Part shown: one piece after another, positions 9,371 through 17,405 of the stretch | How the letters are laid out: the number at the start of each line of letters is the position of its first letter | How positions within the stretch are numbered: the stretch's first letter is position 1 | Origin: Bacillota bacterium | GTDB lineage: Bacteria; Bacillota; Clostridia; Peptostreptococcales; Anaerovoracaceae | Direction: 5' to 3' | Length of the DNA: 35,769 bases | NCBI GenBank assembly: GCA_022767945.1 | Contig: JALENF010000045.1 | Span: forward strand, 1 to 35,769 | Position numbers and translations under genes: made by a program | The notes under the pieces: model-generated | Seen by the model: the letters and a program-made list of their open reading frames with translations, nothing else | Told to the model about the DNA's origin: nothing | Databases searched by the model: none

Positions 9371-9405
9371 AATGTGTGCCGGATATGCGGTTTCCGGCAC
9401 ACATT
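9371..9405 (+). repeat. Strong hairpin between dehydrogenase and aldolase genes
   Basis: A 13-bp perfect inverted repeat (9371-9383 and 9393-9405) encloses a nine-base loop 33 bases after the dehydrogenase stop. Neither strand has a U-run after it, so it does not look like a standard intrinsic terminator. It may stabilise or process the mRNA, or act as a weak terminator. Confidence 0.65.
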
Positions 9406-9424
9406 GATAACCCAGGATTACAGA

Positions 9425-9438
9425 ACCTGAACTCAGGT
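9425..9438. promoter_or_regulatory. Short palindrome before the aldolase gene
   Basis: ACCTGA and TCAGGT form a perfect 6-bp inverted repeat with a two-base spacer, 28 bases before the aldolase start codon. It could be an operator or a small leader hairpin. No clear promoter hexamers were found beside it. Confidence 0.35.
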
Positions 9439-9466
9439 AAATCATAAACAGAAAGGAATTAAAGAA

Positions 9467-10117
9467 ATGCAGTACGAAACACTTAGACAGACAGTATTAG
9501 ATGCAGTATTAGATGCAGTACACCAGGGTCTTATTCACGGAACCTCCGGTAACGTTGCCATGAGAGATGATGACTGCAAGGTTATCGCTATCACACCAAG
9601 CGGTGTTCCTTACACTGGAATGACTGCTGGTGATATCGCTCTTTGTGACTATGAAACACTGGAATGGATTGATGGACCTTACAAGCCGTCTTCAGAACTT
9701 CCAATGCACTCAGCTGTATTGAAGGCAAGACCTGAAATGAAAGCTACAGTTCATACTCACAGCATGTATGCTACTATCCTTGCTATGGGAGAAAATCCTG
9801 AACCGTTAAAGCCGATCACTCCTCCTCAGTGTGAGTTTACACCGGTAGGAATCGTTCCTTTCACAATGCCGGGATCAAATGATGTAGCTGATAAGGTTGT
9901 TGCTACACTGGGAAAAGACGGTTTAGCATGCCTGATCAAGAACCACGGCATGATGACTTGCGGAAAGAACATGAAGCAGGCTATGCACGCAACAGTATAT
10001 GTTGAAGAAATGGCTCAGACAACTGTTATCGCTAAGACATTAGGAACTTACGAACCAATGCCTCAGGAAGCAGTAGATGCTATGAAGGCTCTTATCGCTG
10101 CAGACCAGGCAGTATAA
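9467..10117 (+). CDS. Class II aldolase (FucA/AraD family)
   Basis: This is a cytoplasmic zinc-dependent aldolase of 216 residues, the usual length for L-fuculose-phosphate aldolases. The family also includes ribulose-5-phosphate 4-epimerases and other sugar-phosphate aldolases, so the exact substrate is open. It shows GTSGN (25-29) and TPSGVPY (43-49) for phosphate binding, catalytic Glu77 in SSE, and zinc ligands His96, His98 (HTH) and His160 (NHG). The start ATG has AAAGGA upstream. A perfect 12-bp tandem duplication (9492-9515) encodes VLDA twice in the first helix without lengthening it relative to relatives. It follows the truncated dehydrogenase by 129 bases and ends at a strong terminator. 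No sugar kinase or transporter is adjacent. Confidence 0.9.
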   Translation: MQYETLRQTVLDAVLDAVHQGLIHGTSGNVAMRDDDCKVIAITPSGVPYTGMTAGDIALCDYETLEWIDGPYKPSSELPMHSAVLKARPEMKATVHTHSMYATILAMGENPEPLKPITPPQCEFTPVGIVPFTMPGSNDVADKVVATLGKDGLACLIKNHGMMTCGKNMKQAMHATVYVEEMAQTTVIAKTLGTYEPMPQEAVDAMKALIAADQAV

Positions 10118-10162
10118 AATATCCTCTCTTTAATGGTTTTGATACGTAAAAATGGTATGTAA

Positions 10163-10224
10163 AAACGGTGTATCCCTCTGGCTCGATGTAGCATTGAACC
10201 AGCCGGATACACCGTTTCTTTTTT
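10163..10224 (+). terminator. Terminator after the aldolase, probably bidirectional
   Basis: A 13-bp perfect stem (10163-10175 with 10205-10217) is followed by C and six T residues (10219-10224). On the minus strand the same stem is followed by T5 (plus-strand A at 10161-10165), so it can also stop transcripts of the convergent YitT gene. Confidence 0.9.
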
Positions 10225-10253
10225 CATGACAGCCACTAAAATGCCTAACGTGA

Positions 10254-11111
10254 CTAATCGTTAGGTCTCTTGTAGAATCTTCCGTCAATCTGTTCGGTTT
10301 TAAAGGTGTTAATAAATGCTTTAGGATCTATTTCACGAATACCTCTGATGACCTTTGATACTTCTTCACTTCCGATTACTGAATACAGCATTTCTACCTC
10401 GCCGCCCATGTAACAGCCGGTTCCCCTGAAAAGTGTCGCATCATGATGAGTAAGTATTCTGATTCTTTCATACACATCGTGCGGTTTACTGGTGATGATA
10501 AGCAAGGTATGCTTCTGGTACCTTTTAAAGAGCAGTTGTATTACCTGTGTTGTGCAGAACTGGTATATTATTGAATAAAGTGCTCTGTCGAATCCGAACA
10601 GCACTCCTGCAGATGCCAGAATGAAAATGTTTGCCATGAAAATATAGTTCCAGGCATCTATTCCCTTCTTCTCGGAAAAATATATGGAAATGAAATCTGT
10701 TCCACCTCCACTTGCACCTACAGTCAGGCAGATTGAGATTGCTGTCCCGTTGATAATACCCCCGAAAATGCTTATCAGCAGCACGTCAACGGTTATATCG
10801 AAGGATGGCAGAATATCTGTCAGTATACTTCCTAAAACAATTACGTACATTGAATATAAGGTGAAATTTCGTCCCAGGTATTTTAATCCGATATAAATAG
10901 GAATCAGGTTAAGCGGTATGTAGACAAGAGTGTACGGTAATTCGATACTGAAAAAAACCCTGCAGATTTCCTGTATCAGTATTGTTGCTCCTGCAAAGCC
11001 ACCGGGAAACAATCCGCCTGCACTTACAAATGTGCTGAGATTAAATCCTACCAGAAGTGCCCCAACAGTGCAGAATAACAGCCGTTTCCCTTCTTTTTTT
11101 AGCGTGTTCAT
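10254..11111 (-). CDS. YitT-family membrane protein (DUF161/DUF2179)
   Basis: This is an integral membrane protein of a family common in Bacillota, with no firmly known transport substrate. The preferred start is ATG at 11111 (285 residues), with GGGGGA upstream; earlier in-frame ATGs lack a site. Five to six hydrophobic helices are visible from about residue 10 to 200, including the conserved SAGGLFPGGFAGATILI and the glycine-rich GASGGGTDFISIYF loop. The last 85 or so residues are a soluble DUF2179 domain, with RGTGCYMGGEVEML and IDPKAFI motifs. It stands alone, convergent with the aldolase and divergent from the transporter gene. Confidence 0.88.
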   Translation of the reverse strand: MNTLKKEGKRLLFCTVGALLVGFNLSTFVSAGGLFPGGFAGATILIQEICRVFFSIELPYTLVYIPLNLIPIYIGLKYLGRNFTLYSMYVIVLGSILTDILPSFDITVDVLLISIFGGIINGTAISICLTVGASGGGTDFISIYFSEKKGIDAWNYIFMANIFILASAGVLFGFDRALYSIIYQFCTTQVIQLLFKRYQKHTLLIITSKPHDVYERIRILTHHDATLFRGTGCYMGGEVEMLYSVIGSEEVSKVIRGIREIDPKAFINTFKTEQIDGRFYKRPND

Positions 11112-11164
11112 TATTATTTCCCCCATTACATATTTTATTACCGCCCTATATTCTATCATAGTTG

Positions 11165-11194
11165 TTGACACCATGCTATACCGATAGTTATAAT
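11165..11194 (+). promoter_or_regulatory. Sigma-A promoter of the first SNF transporter gene
   Basis: Perfect TTGACA (11165-11170) and perfect TATAAT (11189-11194) are separated by 18 bases. Transcription would start near 11201, only eight bases before the ATG at 11209. This favours the TTG start at 11239. Confidence 0.8.
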
Positions 11195-11238
11195 GGAATG
11201 TACACAAAATGTTTAAGCATATTAAGGAGGACTATAAT

Positions 11239-12636
11239 TTGGAAAACAAACGAGGAAAATTCAACAGTAACTTTGGATTTCTTATGGTTTCTATCGGAAC
11301 GGCCGTAGGTCTGGGCAACCTGTGGAGCTTTCCGTATAAGATGGGAATCGGAGGGGGATTTGCATTCCTTTTAATATACCTGGTAATGGCGGTATTCGTA
11401 GGTTATCCACTGATGATGGGCGAAATTGCCCTTGGCAGAAAAACACAGAAAGCTGCAATTGATGCTTTTGAAGAATGCGACAGAAGGTTTAAGTTTGCAG
11501 GCTTCATCGAAATGCTTGTGCCCTTCTGCCTGCTCTGCTTCTACTGTACATTCGGTGGATACGTAATCAAGTACTTTATCGCAAACCTTGGAACGGTACT
11601 TGGAGCATCATGGGGTGTAAATGGAACAGATGCCGGAGAGTTCTTTGGAACATTTATAACAAGTGGCGCCCCTGCAACAGTTTACTCATGGATTTTCTTG
11701 GGACTTACAGTGGCAATCCTCATCTGTGGGGTTGCAGAGGGTCTTGAGAGATTTTCAAAGGTTGCAATGCCTGTACTTTTCGTTATGCTGCTTGTCGTTG
11801 TTGTTCGCAGCTGCACTCTTCCGGGTGCTGCAGACGGCATAAAATTCATGTTCAGACCTGATTTTTCAGTATTTGCAGGTAAAGGATGGCTTAAGGTTCT
11901 GGGTCTTGCCGGAGGACAGATGTTCTTCTCACTTTCACTGGGATCTGCAGCCATGATTGCATTTGGTTCATATCTGAAAAAAGACGCAGACATCGAACAG
12001 AACTCGATTATCATTCCGGTTGCAGATACTGCTGTAGCTTTACTATCCGGTCTGGCAATAATGCCTGCGGTGTTCGCTTATGGACTTGAACCTGCTAGTG
12101 GCCCCAGCCTTCTGTTCGTTTCACTTCAGTCTGTATTCAACGGAATGGGAAGCTTCGGAGCAGTCTTCGGCGCATTCTTCTATTTATTAGTATTCTTTGC
12201 TGCTATATCATCATCAATAGGTATGATGGAAGGCGGTGTTGCACCGTTTACCGATATGGCTCACAAGAAGGGTAAGAAGGCAAGAAGACCATTATACATC
12301 GCGTTCATTTCCATCATTGCACTGTTAGGATCAACCTTAGTGTCATCAGATGCATTAGGTTCATCAGGCTTCTGGCATCCTTTCGGACTGGAAACATGGC
12401 TTGATTTCTTTGATCTTCTTGGAGAAGGTATCTTCATGCCTCTGGGATGTCTGATAATGACAATTGTGCTGGGATGGACACGGAAGAATTATATCGATGA
12501 TGAAATTGCTTCATCGAGTCCATATAAGACGCGCAGGTTCATCAACATCTGTCTGCGTTACATCGCACCTGTATTTATGTCTCTGCTGGTTATCGTCCAG
12601 CTGAATTCATTCTTTGGTTTCACCACACTGATTTAA
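11239..12636 (+). CDS. SNF-family sodium-dependent transporter (first of two)
   Basis: This is a LeuT-fold, sodium-coupled uptake protein of the neurotransmitter:sodium symporter family, probably for an amino acid or other small amine; the substrate is not readable. The start is TTG at 11239 (465 residues). AAGGAGG lies eight bases upstream and the resulting N-terminus MENKRGKFNSNFGFLM matches the paralogue downstream, whereas ATG 11209 precedes that site. TM1 carries the signature GTAVGLGNLWSFPYKMG, whose broken helix lines the sodium and substrate site. About eleven hydrophobic segments follow, as in bacterial members. It is 140 bases upstream of a close paralogue but separated from it by a terminator and new promoter. 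Confidence 0.93.
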   Translation: MENKRGKFNSNFGFLMVSIGTAVGLGNLWSFPYKMGIGGGFAFLLIYLVMAVFVGYPLMMGEIALGRKTQKAAIDAFEECDRRFKFAGFIEMLVPFCLLCFYCTFGGYVIKYFIANLGTVLGASWGVNGTDAGEFFGTFITSGAPATVYSWIFLGLTVAILICGVAEGLERFSKVAMPVLFVMLLVVVVRSCTLPGAADGIKFMFRPDFSVFAGKGWLKVLGLAGGQMFFSLSLGSAAMIAFGSYLKKDADIEQNSIIIPVADTAVALLSGLAIMPAVFAYGLEPASGPSLLFVSLQSVFNGMGSFGAVFGAFFYLLVFFAAISSSIGMMEGGVAPFTDMAHKKGKKARRPLYIAFISIIALLGSTLVSSDALGSSGFWHPFGLETWLDFFDLLGEGIFMPLGCLIMTIVLGWTRKNYIDDEIASSSPYKTRRFINICLRYIAPVFMSLLVIVQLNSFFGFTTLI

Positions 12637-12654
12637 TCGATACAGAATCAATGA

Positions 12655-12694
12655 CTCCATAATCTGCCTGAAACGGCTGATTATGGAGTTTTTT
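12655..12694 (+). terminator. Terminator between the two SNF transporter genes
   Basis: CTCCATAATC (12655-12664) pairs with GATTATGGAG (12679-12688), with an inner CC/GG pairing, followed by six T residues (12689-12694). It ends the first transporter transcript. Confidence 0.9.
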
Positions 12695-12703
12695 GCTCTT
12701 GTA

Positions 12704-12733
12704 TTGACATCTTAACATTATATCTAGTATAAT
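12704..12733 (+). promoter_or_regulatory. Sigma-A promoter of the second SNF transporter gene
   Basis: Perfect TTGACA (12704-12709) and perfect TATAAT (12728-12733) with 18 bases between, about 45 bases before the start codon. A long perfect palindrome covers the spacer and the -10 box, so the promoter is probably repressed by a specific regulator. Confidence 0.85.
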
Positions 12734-12739
12734 GTTAAG
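12711..12739. promoter_or_regulatory. Perfect 12-5-12 inverted repeat over the -10 box (operator)
   Basis: CTTAACATTATA (12711-12722) and TATAATGTTAAG (12728-12739) are exact reverse complements around the spacer TCTAG. The right arm contains the -10 hexamer and the left arm mirrors it. Because the repeat ends near the expected transcription start, it should act as DNA rather than as an RNA hairpin. I do not recognise the consensus of a known regulator. Confidence 0.75.
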
Positions 12740-12778
12740 GCATTTGTATCATTTGCTAGTTTATTAGGAGGTTATTTT

Positions 12779-14185
12779 ATGGAAAACCATAACAAAGGTC
12801 AATGGAGCAGCAGCTTCGGCTTTTTAATGGCGGCAATCGGTTCCGCAGTAGGTCTGGGCAACCTATGGGGCTTCCCTTATAAGATGGGAATGAACGGTGG
12901 CTTTGCTTTTTTACTACTATATTTGATTCTGGTAGTACTTGTAGGTTTTGTAATCACAACAGGAGAACTTGCACTTGGTCGCAGATCAGGCAAGGGCGTA
13001 GTTGATGCATTCAAATCTATTGACAAGAAATATGGATTTATCGGATGGTTTGCATGGATTTCACCGCTGCTGATCCTGGGTTTCTACTGCATGCTTGGGG
13101 GATACTGCATGAAATATGCAATTGCGAACCTTGGTGATCTGTTCGGTGCATCCTGGGGTGTCAACGGTGCTGATTCCGGTGAATACTTTGCAGGCTTCTA
13201 TACCGATCAGTTCCAGACTGTTCTTTTCACAGTAATCTTTATTTTACTTACTGTGTTAATAGTTAAAGGCGGGGTATCCGGAGGTATCGAAAAGTTCACA
13301 AAGGTTGCAATGCCTGCACTGTTTGTAATGCTTGTAATTGTAATCATCAGAAGTGTAACGCTTCCGGGTGCTGCTGAAGGTATTGCATTTATGTTTAAGC
13401 CGAACTGGGAAGTATTCCAGGGCTCAGGCTTTATTTCAGTGCTTGCTGCAGCAGGCGGACAGATGTTCTCCTCACTTTCACTTGGTATGGGTATCACCGT
13501 TACATATGGTTCATACATGAAGAAAACAGAAGACATCGAAAGAAATGCGATAATTGTCCCTCTTGCAGATACTATTATCGCTATTATGGCAGGTCTTGCA
13601 GTAATGCCCGCTGTATTCGCATCCGGGTTAGACCCTGCAGGTGGTCCCGGACTTCTGTTCGTAACACTTCAGACTGTATTCCAGGCAATGGGTGGATTCG
13701 GACCAATCTTCGGCTTCCTGCTGTATGCCCTGGTATTCATCGCAGCAATCACATCATCAATTGCTCTGCTGGAGGCAGTTTCATCAGTAATCATGGACAG
13801 AGAGCTTGAGAAGAATCCAAATGCAGATAAAAAATCAGTCAGAAACAAGTCAGTATTCCTTGTCTCTGCTATCATCCTGTTAGAAGGCATATTCGTTTCA
13901 GTCGATGGACTGGGAGCTAACGGACTTCCTCAGATTTTCGGACAGGGATGCTGGCTCGACACCTTCGACCTGATATCAGAAGGAATTCTGATGCCTCTGG
14001 GTGCCTGCTACATGGCTATCATTCTTCCAAATGCATTTGTAGACGAAGAACTTACTCTTGAAGGCAACAGGTTCAGAACAAGAAGATTCTATGACTTCTG
14101 CATCAAGTTTATTGCTCCTCTTATGATGGTTCTTGTTCTTCTGGGACAGATTGATACGTTCTTCAAACTGGGAATCTTCGGCTAA
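12779..14185 (+). CDS. SNF-family sodium-dependent transporter (second of two)
   Basis: This is a 468-residue paralogue of the preceding gene with the same family assignment: LeuT fold, sodium-coupled import, unknown substrate. It starts at ATG 12779 behind AGGAGG. TM1 has GSAVGLGNLWGFPYKMG, and stretches such as SLTLPGAA/RSVTLPGAAEGI, LAAAGGQMFSSLSLG and DTIIAIMAGLAVMPAVFA align with the first copy almost without gaps. The ends of the proteins differ more than the middles. It is separately controlled: terminator before it, perfect promoter, and a promoter-overlapping palindrome absent from the first copy. Confidence 0.93.
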   Translation: MENHNKGQWSSSFGFLMAAIGSAVGLGNLWGFPYKMGMNGGFAFLLLYLILVVLVGFVITTGELALGRRSGKGVVDAFKSIDKKYGFIGWFAWISPLLILGFYCMLGGYCMKYAIANLGDLFGASWGVNGADSGEYFAGFYTDQFQTVLFTVIFILLTVLIVKGGVSGGIEKFTKVAMPALFVMLVIVIIRSVTLPGAAEGIAFMFKPNWEVFQGSGFISVLAAAGGQMFSSLSLGMGITVTYGSYMKKTEDIERNAIIVPLADTIIAIMAGLAVMPAVFASGLDPAGGPGLLFVTLQTVFQAMGGFGPIFGFLLYALVFIAAITSSIALLEAVSSVIMDRELEKNPNADKKSVRNKSVFLVSAIILLEGIFVSVDGLGANGLPQIFGQGCWLDTFDLISEGILMPLGACYMAIILPNAFVDEELTLEGNRFRTRRFYDFCIKFIAPLMMVLVLLGQIDTFFKLGIFG

Positions 14186-14209
14186 AATAGAAAAAAACAA
14201 AGGCGTGAG

Positions 14210-14413
14210 TCAAATGCTCATGCCTTTTTCTTTTGCTATCTGTATAAGATAGGAATATTTGGTTTTAGCTGCCAGCAGATTATACGCCGCATAATCCACG
14301 GCAGTATCATCTGTAAGCTCATTGAAAAGCCTGTTAGCCTCCTCAATCTCATTATGAGCACGTCTTATAGAAGCAATTATTCTTTCGTTTTCACTCTGGA
14401 GCTTCTGTCTCAT
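14210..14413 (-). CDS. yaaL: YaaL-like small protein (DUF2508)
   Basis: This is a 67-residue, charged, mostly helical protein starting MRQKLQSENERI. The start at 14413 is chosen because GGAGGT lies six bases upstream; the longer version from 14440 would place that site inside the gene. The pattern of an N-terminal helix, then KTKYSYLIQIAKEKG near the end, fits the DUF2508/YaaL family found after recR in many Bacillota. Its function is unknown. The neighbourhood (dnaX, ebfC, recR, yaaL, bofA) supports the assignment, although bofA now lies between recR and this gene on the other strand. Confidence 0.75.
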   Translation of the reverse strand: MRQKLQSENERIIASIRRAHNEIEEANRLFNELTDDTAVDYAAYNLLAAKTKYSYLIQIAKEKGMSI

Positions 14414-14523
14414 GGTTTTACCTCCAAGTAAAGTATACATTCCACTTCTTACTTATATATTCTATTTTATTCAAAACCCACATATTCTATACAATGCCAG
14501 AAAAATACTCGGAGGTATATAAC

Positions 14524-14787
14524 ATGGGTACTGAAATGGGTGTATTCTTAACTTTTGGAGGAATGCTGATTCTCATATTCCTCTTCGGAAGGGCCTTGCT
14601 TGTGCCGCTCAAAATAATACTGAAGCTTATTCTCAGCAGCGTCATCGGCGCCATCCTGATTGTCGTAATAAACATAGCCGGTGCCGGCTTCGGCATCGCT
14701 GTGCCTGTCAATGTAATAACTGCTGTAACAGTTGGAGTCCTTGGAATTCCGGGAGCCGTAATGCTGGTTGTTCTAGCTTTGCTATAG
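14524..14787 (+). CDS. bofA: BofA-family membrane protein (pro-sigma-K processing inhibitor homologue)
   Basis: This is a small membrane protein of 87 residues, the same length as Bacillus subtilis BofA, which inhibits the SpoIVFB protease during sporulation. The start is ATG at 14524, with GGAGGT seven bases upstream; an in-frame ATG at 14494 precedes that site. Two hydrophobic segments (about 5-25 and 30-50) are followed by the typical tail with [15 protein letters not shown] and LGIPGAVML. In B. subtilis bofA follows recR and yaaL on the same strand. Here it is inverted, diverges from yaaL and converges on recR, overlapping it by six bases. Confidence 0.85.
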   Translation: MGTEMGVFLTFGGMLILIFLFGRALLVPLKIILKLILSSVIGAILIVVINIAGAGFGIAVPVNVITAVTVGVLGIPGAVMLVVLALL

Positions 14788-15381
14788 CTCTCTTCTTCCC
14801 TCCATCGCCTTCAGCAGAGTAATCTCATCTGCATACTCCAGATCTCCGCCTACCGGAATGCCGTTGGCGATTCTGCTGACTTTGATTCCCGACGGTTTAA
14901 TCAGCCTTGCTATGTACATGGCTGTAGCCTCACCCTCAATATTCGGGTTGGTTGCCAGAATCAGCTCCTTAACATCGCTGTTCTGAAGTCGGACAATCAG
15001 AGACTTCAGGTTGATATCTTCCGGCCCCACTCCGTCCATAGGCGAAATTGCACCGTGAAGAACGTGATACAGTCCGTCAAACTCCCTGATTCTCTCCATA
15101 GCCATAACATCTCTCGGACTTTCTACGACGCAGATCACATCCTGTCTGCGGCTCTTGTCTGAACAGATGGCACACGGATCCGTATCGGTAAGATTGCCGC
15201 ATACAGAACAGTATTTCATCTGTGCCTTTGCCTCTTCAATGGCATGGGCAAGATTTCCCGCCTCCGCATCAGTCATGGACAGAATATGAAAGGCCAGGCG
15301 CTGAGCCGTTTTACCTCCAACGCCCGGAAGCTTGGACAATTCATTTATCAGTTTAGCCAGTGGCTTTGGATACTGTCTCAT
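14782..15381 (-). CDS. recR: Recombination mediator RecR
   Basis: RecR acts with RecF and RecO to load RecA on gapped DNA in the cytoplasm. The product has 199 residues, the usual size. It contains the helix-hairpin-helix [20 protein letters not shown] (15-34), the four-cysteine zinc finger C-x2-C ... C-x2-C (58-72), and a Toprim domain with [13 protein letters not shown] and [16 protein letters not shown]. The start at 15381 has AGGA upstream. It follows ebfC by 21 bases in the dnaX-ebfC-recR operon. Its stop codon lies in CTATAG (14782-14787), which is also the stop of the convergent bofA. Confidence 0.97.
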   Translation of the reverse strand: MRQYPKPLAKLINELSKLPGVGGKTAQRLAFHILSMTDAEAGNLAHAIEEAKAQMKYCSVCGNLTDTDPCAICSDKSRRQDVICVVESPRDVMAMERIREFDGLYHVLHGAISPMDGVGPEDINLKSLIVRLQNSDVKELILATNPNIEGEATAMYIARLIKPSGIKVSRIANGIPVGGDLEYADEITLLKAMEGRREL

Positions 15382-15402
15382 TCCAACAATCCTGCTCTGA
15401 TA

Positions 15403-15771
15403 CTACACAAGTCCCGGAATATTCAGTCCACCTGTGATTTTGCTCATTTCTGAGCTGGACATCTCATCAATCTGTCTCATCGCTTCGTTTACTGCGGCCA
15501 TTACAAGATCCTGAAGCATTTCAACATCGTCCGGATCCACAACTTCCTTATCAATAGTCAGGTTGACAATTTCTCTCTTGCCGTTGACGGTTACGCTTAC
15601 AGCACCGCCGCCTGCAGTAGTTGTGATTTCCTTCTCTTCGATTTCAGCCTGCATTGCCTCCATCTGACGCTGCATTGCCTGCACCTGCTGAAGCTGCTTC
15701 TGCATGTTTGCTCCACCCATTCCTGGTGCCTTAGTCTTAGGTTTCTTACCTGCTCTCATTCCTCTTCCCAT
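15403..15771 (-). CDS. ebfC: YbaB/EbfC-family nucleoid-associated protein
   Basis: This is a small DNA-binding protein of 122 residues that forms tweezer-like dimers; members are nearly always encoded between dnaX and recR. The N-terminus (1-25) is basic and rich in Gly, Lys and Met; the core has the coiled-coil MQKQLQQVQAMQRQMEAMQ (23-41) and the family block VSVTVNGKREIVNLTIDKEVVDPDD, ending in NIPGLV. The start has GGAGGA upstream. It lies 22 bases after dnaX and 21 before recR. A repair-related role is inferred only from this conserved linkage. Confidence 0.93.
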   Translation of the reverse strand: MGRGMRAGKKPKTKAPGMGGANMQKQLQQVQAMQRQMEAMQAEIEEKEITTTAGGGAVSVTVNGKREIVNLTIDKEVVDPDDVEMLQDLVMAAVNEAMRQIDEMSSSEMSKITGGLNIPGLV

Positions 15772-15793
15772 TGTTCGTCTCCTCCATGTTTCA

Positions 15794-17380
15794 TTATTCT
15801 ACCCTGACAGTTACGCCCAGGTTCAACTTTTCTTCTACTTCTTTCGCCAGATTGTCAAAACTTCCATCGTCATCTGTCCCGGTCTGCGTCTGACTTCTGC
15901 ATACCATTTTCAGGCGTTTGCCTACAATCTGCTCCATAATGTCACAGATGTGCTGTCTGTTCGACTCAACATGAGATCTGATTATGTCATTGCTGGCAAT
16001 CACCTTGAATTCAGCGTCGTTTATGCCTGCCAGTGAGGCTCCTGCCCTGATAAGGTTGAAGCTACCCTTGATATGCTCACCCATTTCGAAAACTCTGGCC
16101 CAGATTTCATCCAGATCGTACTGAGGTTCAGCCTGCTCCTTCTTAGCCGGAGCTGAAGTCTGTACCACCGCCGCCTTTCCTGATGGTGCTGAGGCAGCAT
16201 TAGCCGGTGACGTCCTGGCTGCGGCAACAGGTACCTTTCTCTGTACAGAACTCTTAGAACTCTGACTGCCTGCCGTGGTAGGACCTGCAGCAGACAGTCC
16301 CTCTGCAATCATTACAATTGCCAGCTCAAGCAGTACTCTCGGCTGAGATGAATACCTGGCATCATTAATCGTCTTAGACAGTGTCAGGATGGCATCATTG
16401 ATTTCATCAAGAGAAATCTGTTCACTCTGCTTTCTCAGTTTCTCTATGTTCTCAGAAGACATGTTCAACATGTCCTCGGCGTGCTTGATATACTTCGTAA
16501 TCAGCAGACTTCTGTAGTGACTCATCCAGTCCTTCATCAGCTGTTTGACATCTTTACCTTCAGACAGAGCTCTGTCTACAGCAAGCAGTGCACCTGCTAC
16601 ATCGTGAAGCGAAACTCTGTCAGTGAGCTCAATAAAAAACTCCTCTGAAACGGTGCCCAGAAATTCCAGTACAGTATCTCTGTCCAGTTCCTTGTCGCCT
16701 CCGGCGAGACACTGATCCAATATGGAAAGCCCGTCTCGTACAGAACCGTCCGCATTAGCCGCCAGCAACCTTAAGGCGCCGTCAGAGATATTTATCCCCT
16801 TATCGCGGCAAATCGCCGCCATATGGTCAATCAGAACCCTTTCAGGCACTCGCTTGAAGTCCAGTCTCATGCACCTCGACAGTATAGTCTGAGGCAGCTT
16901 CTGGGGATCTGTGGTAGCCAGAATAAACATAACATTCTCCGGCGGTTCCTCCAGTGTCTTCAGAAGCGCATTATAGGCTCCCGTCGACAGCATATGAACC
17001 TCGTCTATTATGTAAACCTTTTTCCTTCCCACCGCAGGCGGATATTTTACACTCTCACGAAGCTCTCTGATGTTTTCCACACCGTTATTGGATGCCGCGT
17101 CAATTTCTATAACATCCATAAAGATTCCTTCCTTAATTGCCATGCAGTTTGCACAGTGTCCGCATGGAACCTCATCACCCTCTGTCTCCAGACAGTTGAC
17201 AGCCTTTGCAAGAATACGTGCAGTGGTTGTCTTACCCGTTCCTCTGGTTCCGCAGAACAGATAGGCGTGGCTTACAGTCCCGGTATTTATTTGATTTTTC
17301 AGGATTCTCACTATATGATCCTGACCGATGACCTCTGAGAAAACCTCCGGTCGCTGGGTTCTGTATAACGCTGTGTACAT
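15794..17380 (-). CDS. dnaX: DNA polymerase III subunits gamma and tau
   Basis: This is the clamp-loader ATPase of the replicative polymerase; the longer tau form also ties polymerase and helicase together. The chosen start is ATG at 17380 (528 residues), behind GGAGG; the longer open frame to 17497 only reads into the SRP RNA gene. Visible are the typical start MYTALYRTQRPEVFSEVIGQ, Walker A GTRGTGKT (44-51), zinc ligands Cys63, Cys73, Cys76 and Cys79, Walker B DEVH, and SRC in ILSRCMRL. An Ala/Ser/Pro-rich linker at about 360-410 leads to the C-terminal tau domain. It lies directly after the SRP RNA, whose terminator T-run almost touches the dnaX ribosome binding site. Confidence 0.96.
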   Translation of the reverse strand: MYTALYRTQRPEVFSEVIGQDHIVRILKNQINTGTVSHAYLFCGTRGTGKTTTARILAKAVNCLETEGDEVPCGHCANCMAIKEGIFMDVIEIDAASNNGVENIRELRESVKYPPAVGRKKVYIIDEVHMLSTGAYNALLKTLEEPPENVMFILATTDPQKLPQTILSRCMRLDFKRVPERVLIDHMAAICRDKGINISDGALRLLAANADGSVRDGLSILDQCLAGGDKELDRDTVLEFLGTVSEEFFIELTDRVSLHDVAGALLAVDRALSEGKDVKQLMKDWMSHYRSLLITKYIKHAEDMLNMSSENIEKLRKQSEQISLDEINDAILTLSKTINDARYSSQPRVLLELAIVMIAEGLSAAGPTTAGSQSSKSSVQRKVPVAAARTSPANAASAPSGKAAVVQTSAPAKKEQAEPQYDLDEIWARVFEMGEHIKGSFNLIRAGASLAGINDAEFKVIASNDIIRSHVESNRQHICDIMEQIVGKRLKMVCRSQTQTGTDDDGSFDNLAKEVEEKLNLGVTVRVE

Positions 17381-17390
17381 CTTTCCTCCG

Positions 17391-17405
17391 TATAAAAAAA
17401 CAAAA
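17391..17405 (-). terminator. U-run ending the SRP RNA
   Basis: On the minus strand the closing stem of the SRP RNA is followed by TTTTG and a run of seven T residues (17391-17405). The RNA's own terminal helix thus serves as an intrinsic terminator. dnaX begins 10 bases further on, so its expression probably depends on read-through. Confidence 0.7.

Noticed and set aside
9492-9515. 12-bp perfect tandem repeat in the aldolase gene
   Set aside because: It encodes VLDA twice in a helix but the distance to the GTSGN motif is normal for the family, so it is not an obvious recent insertion.
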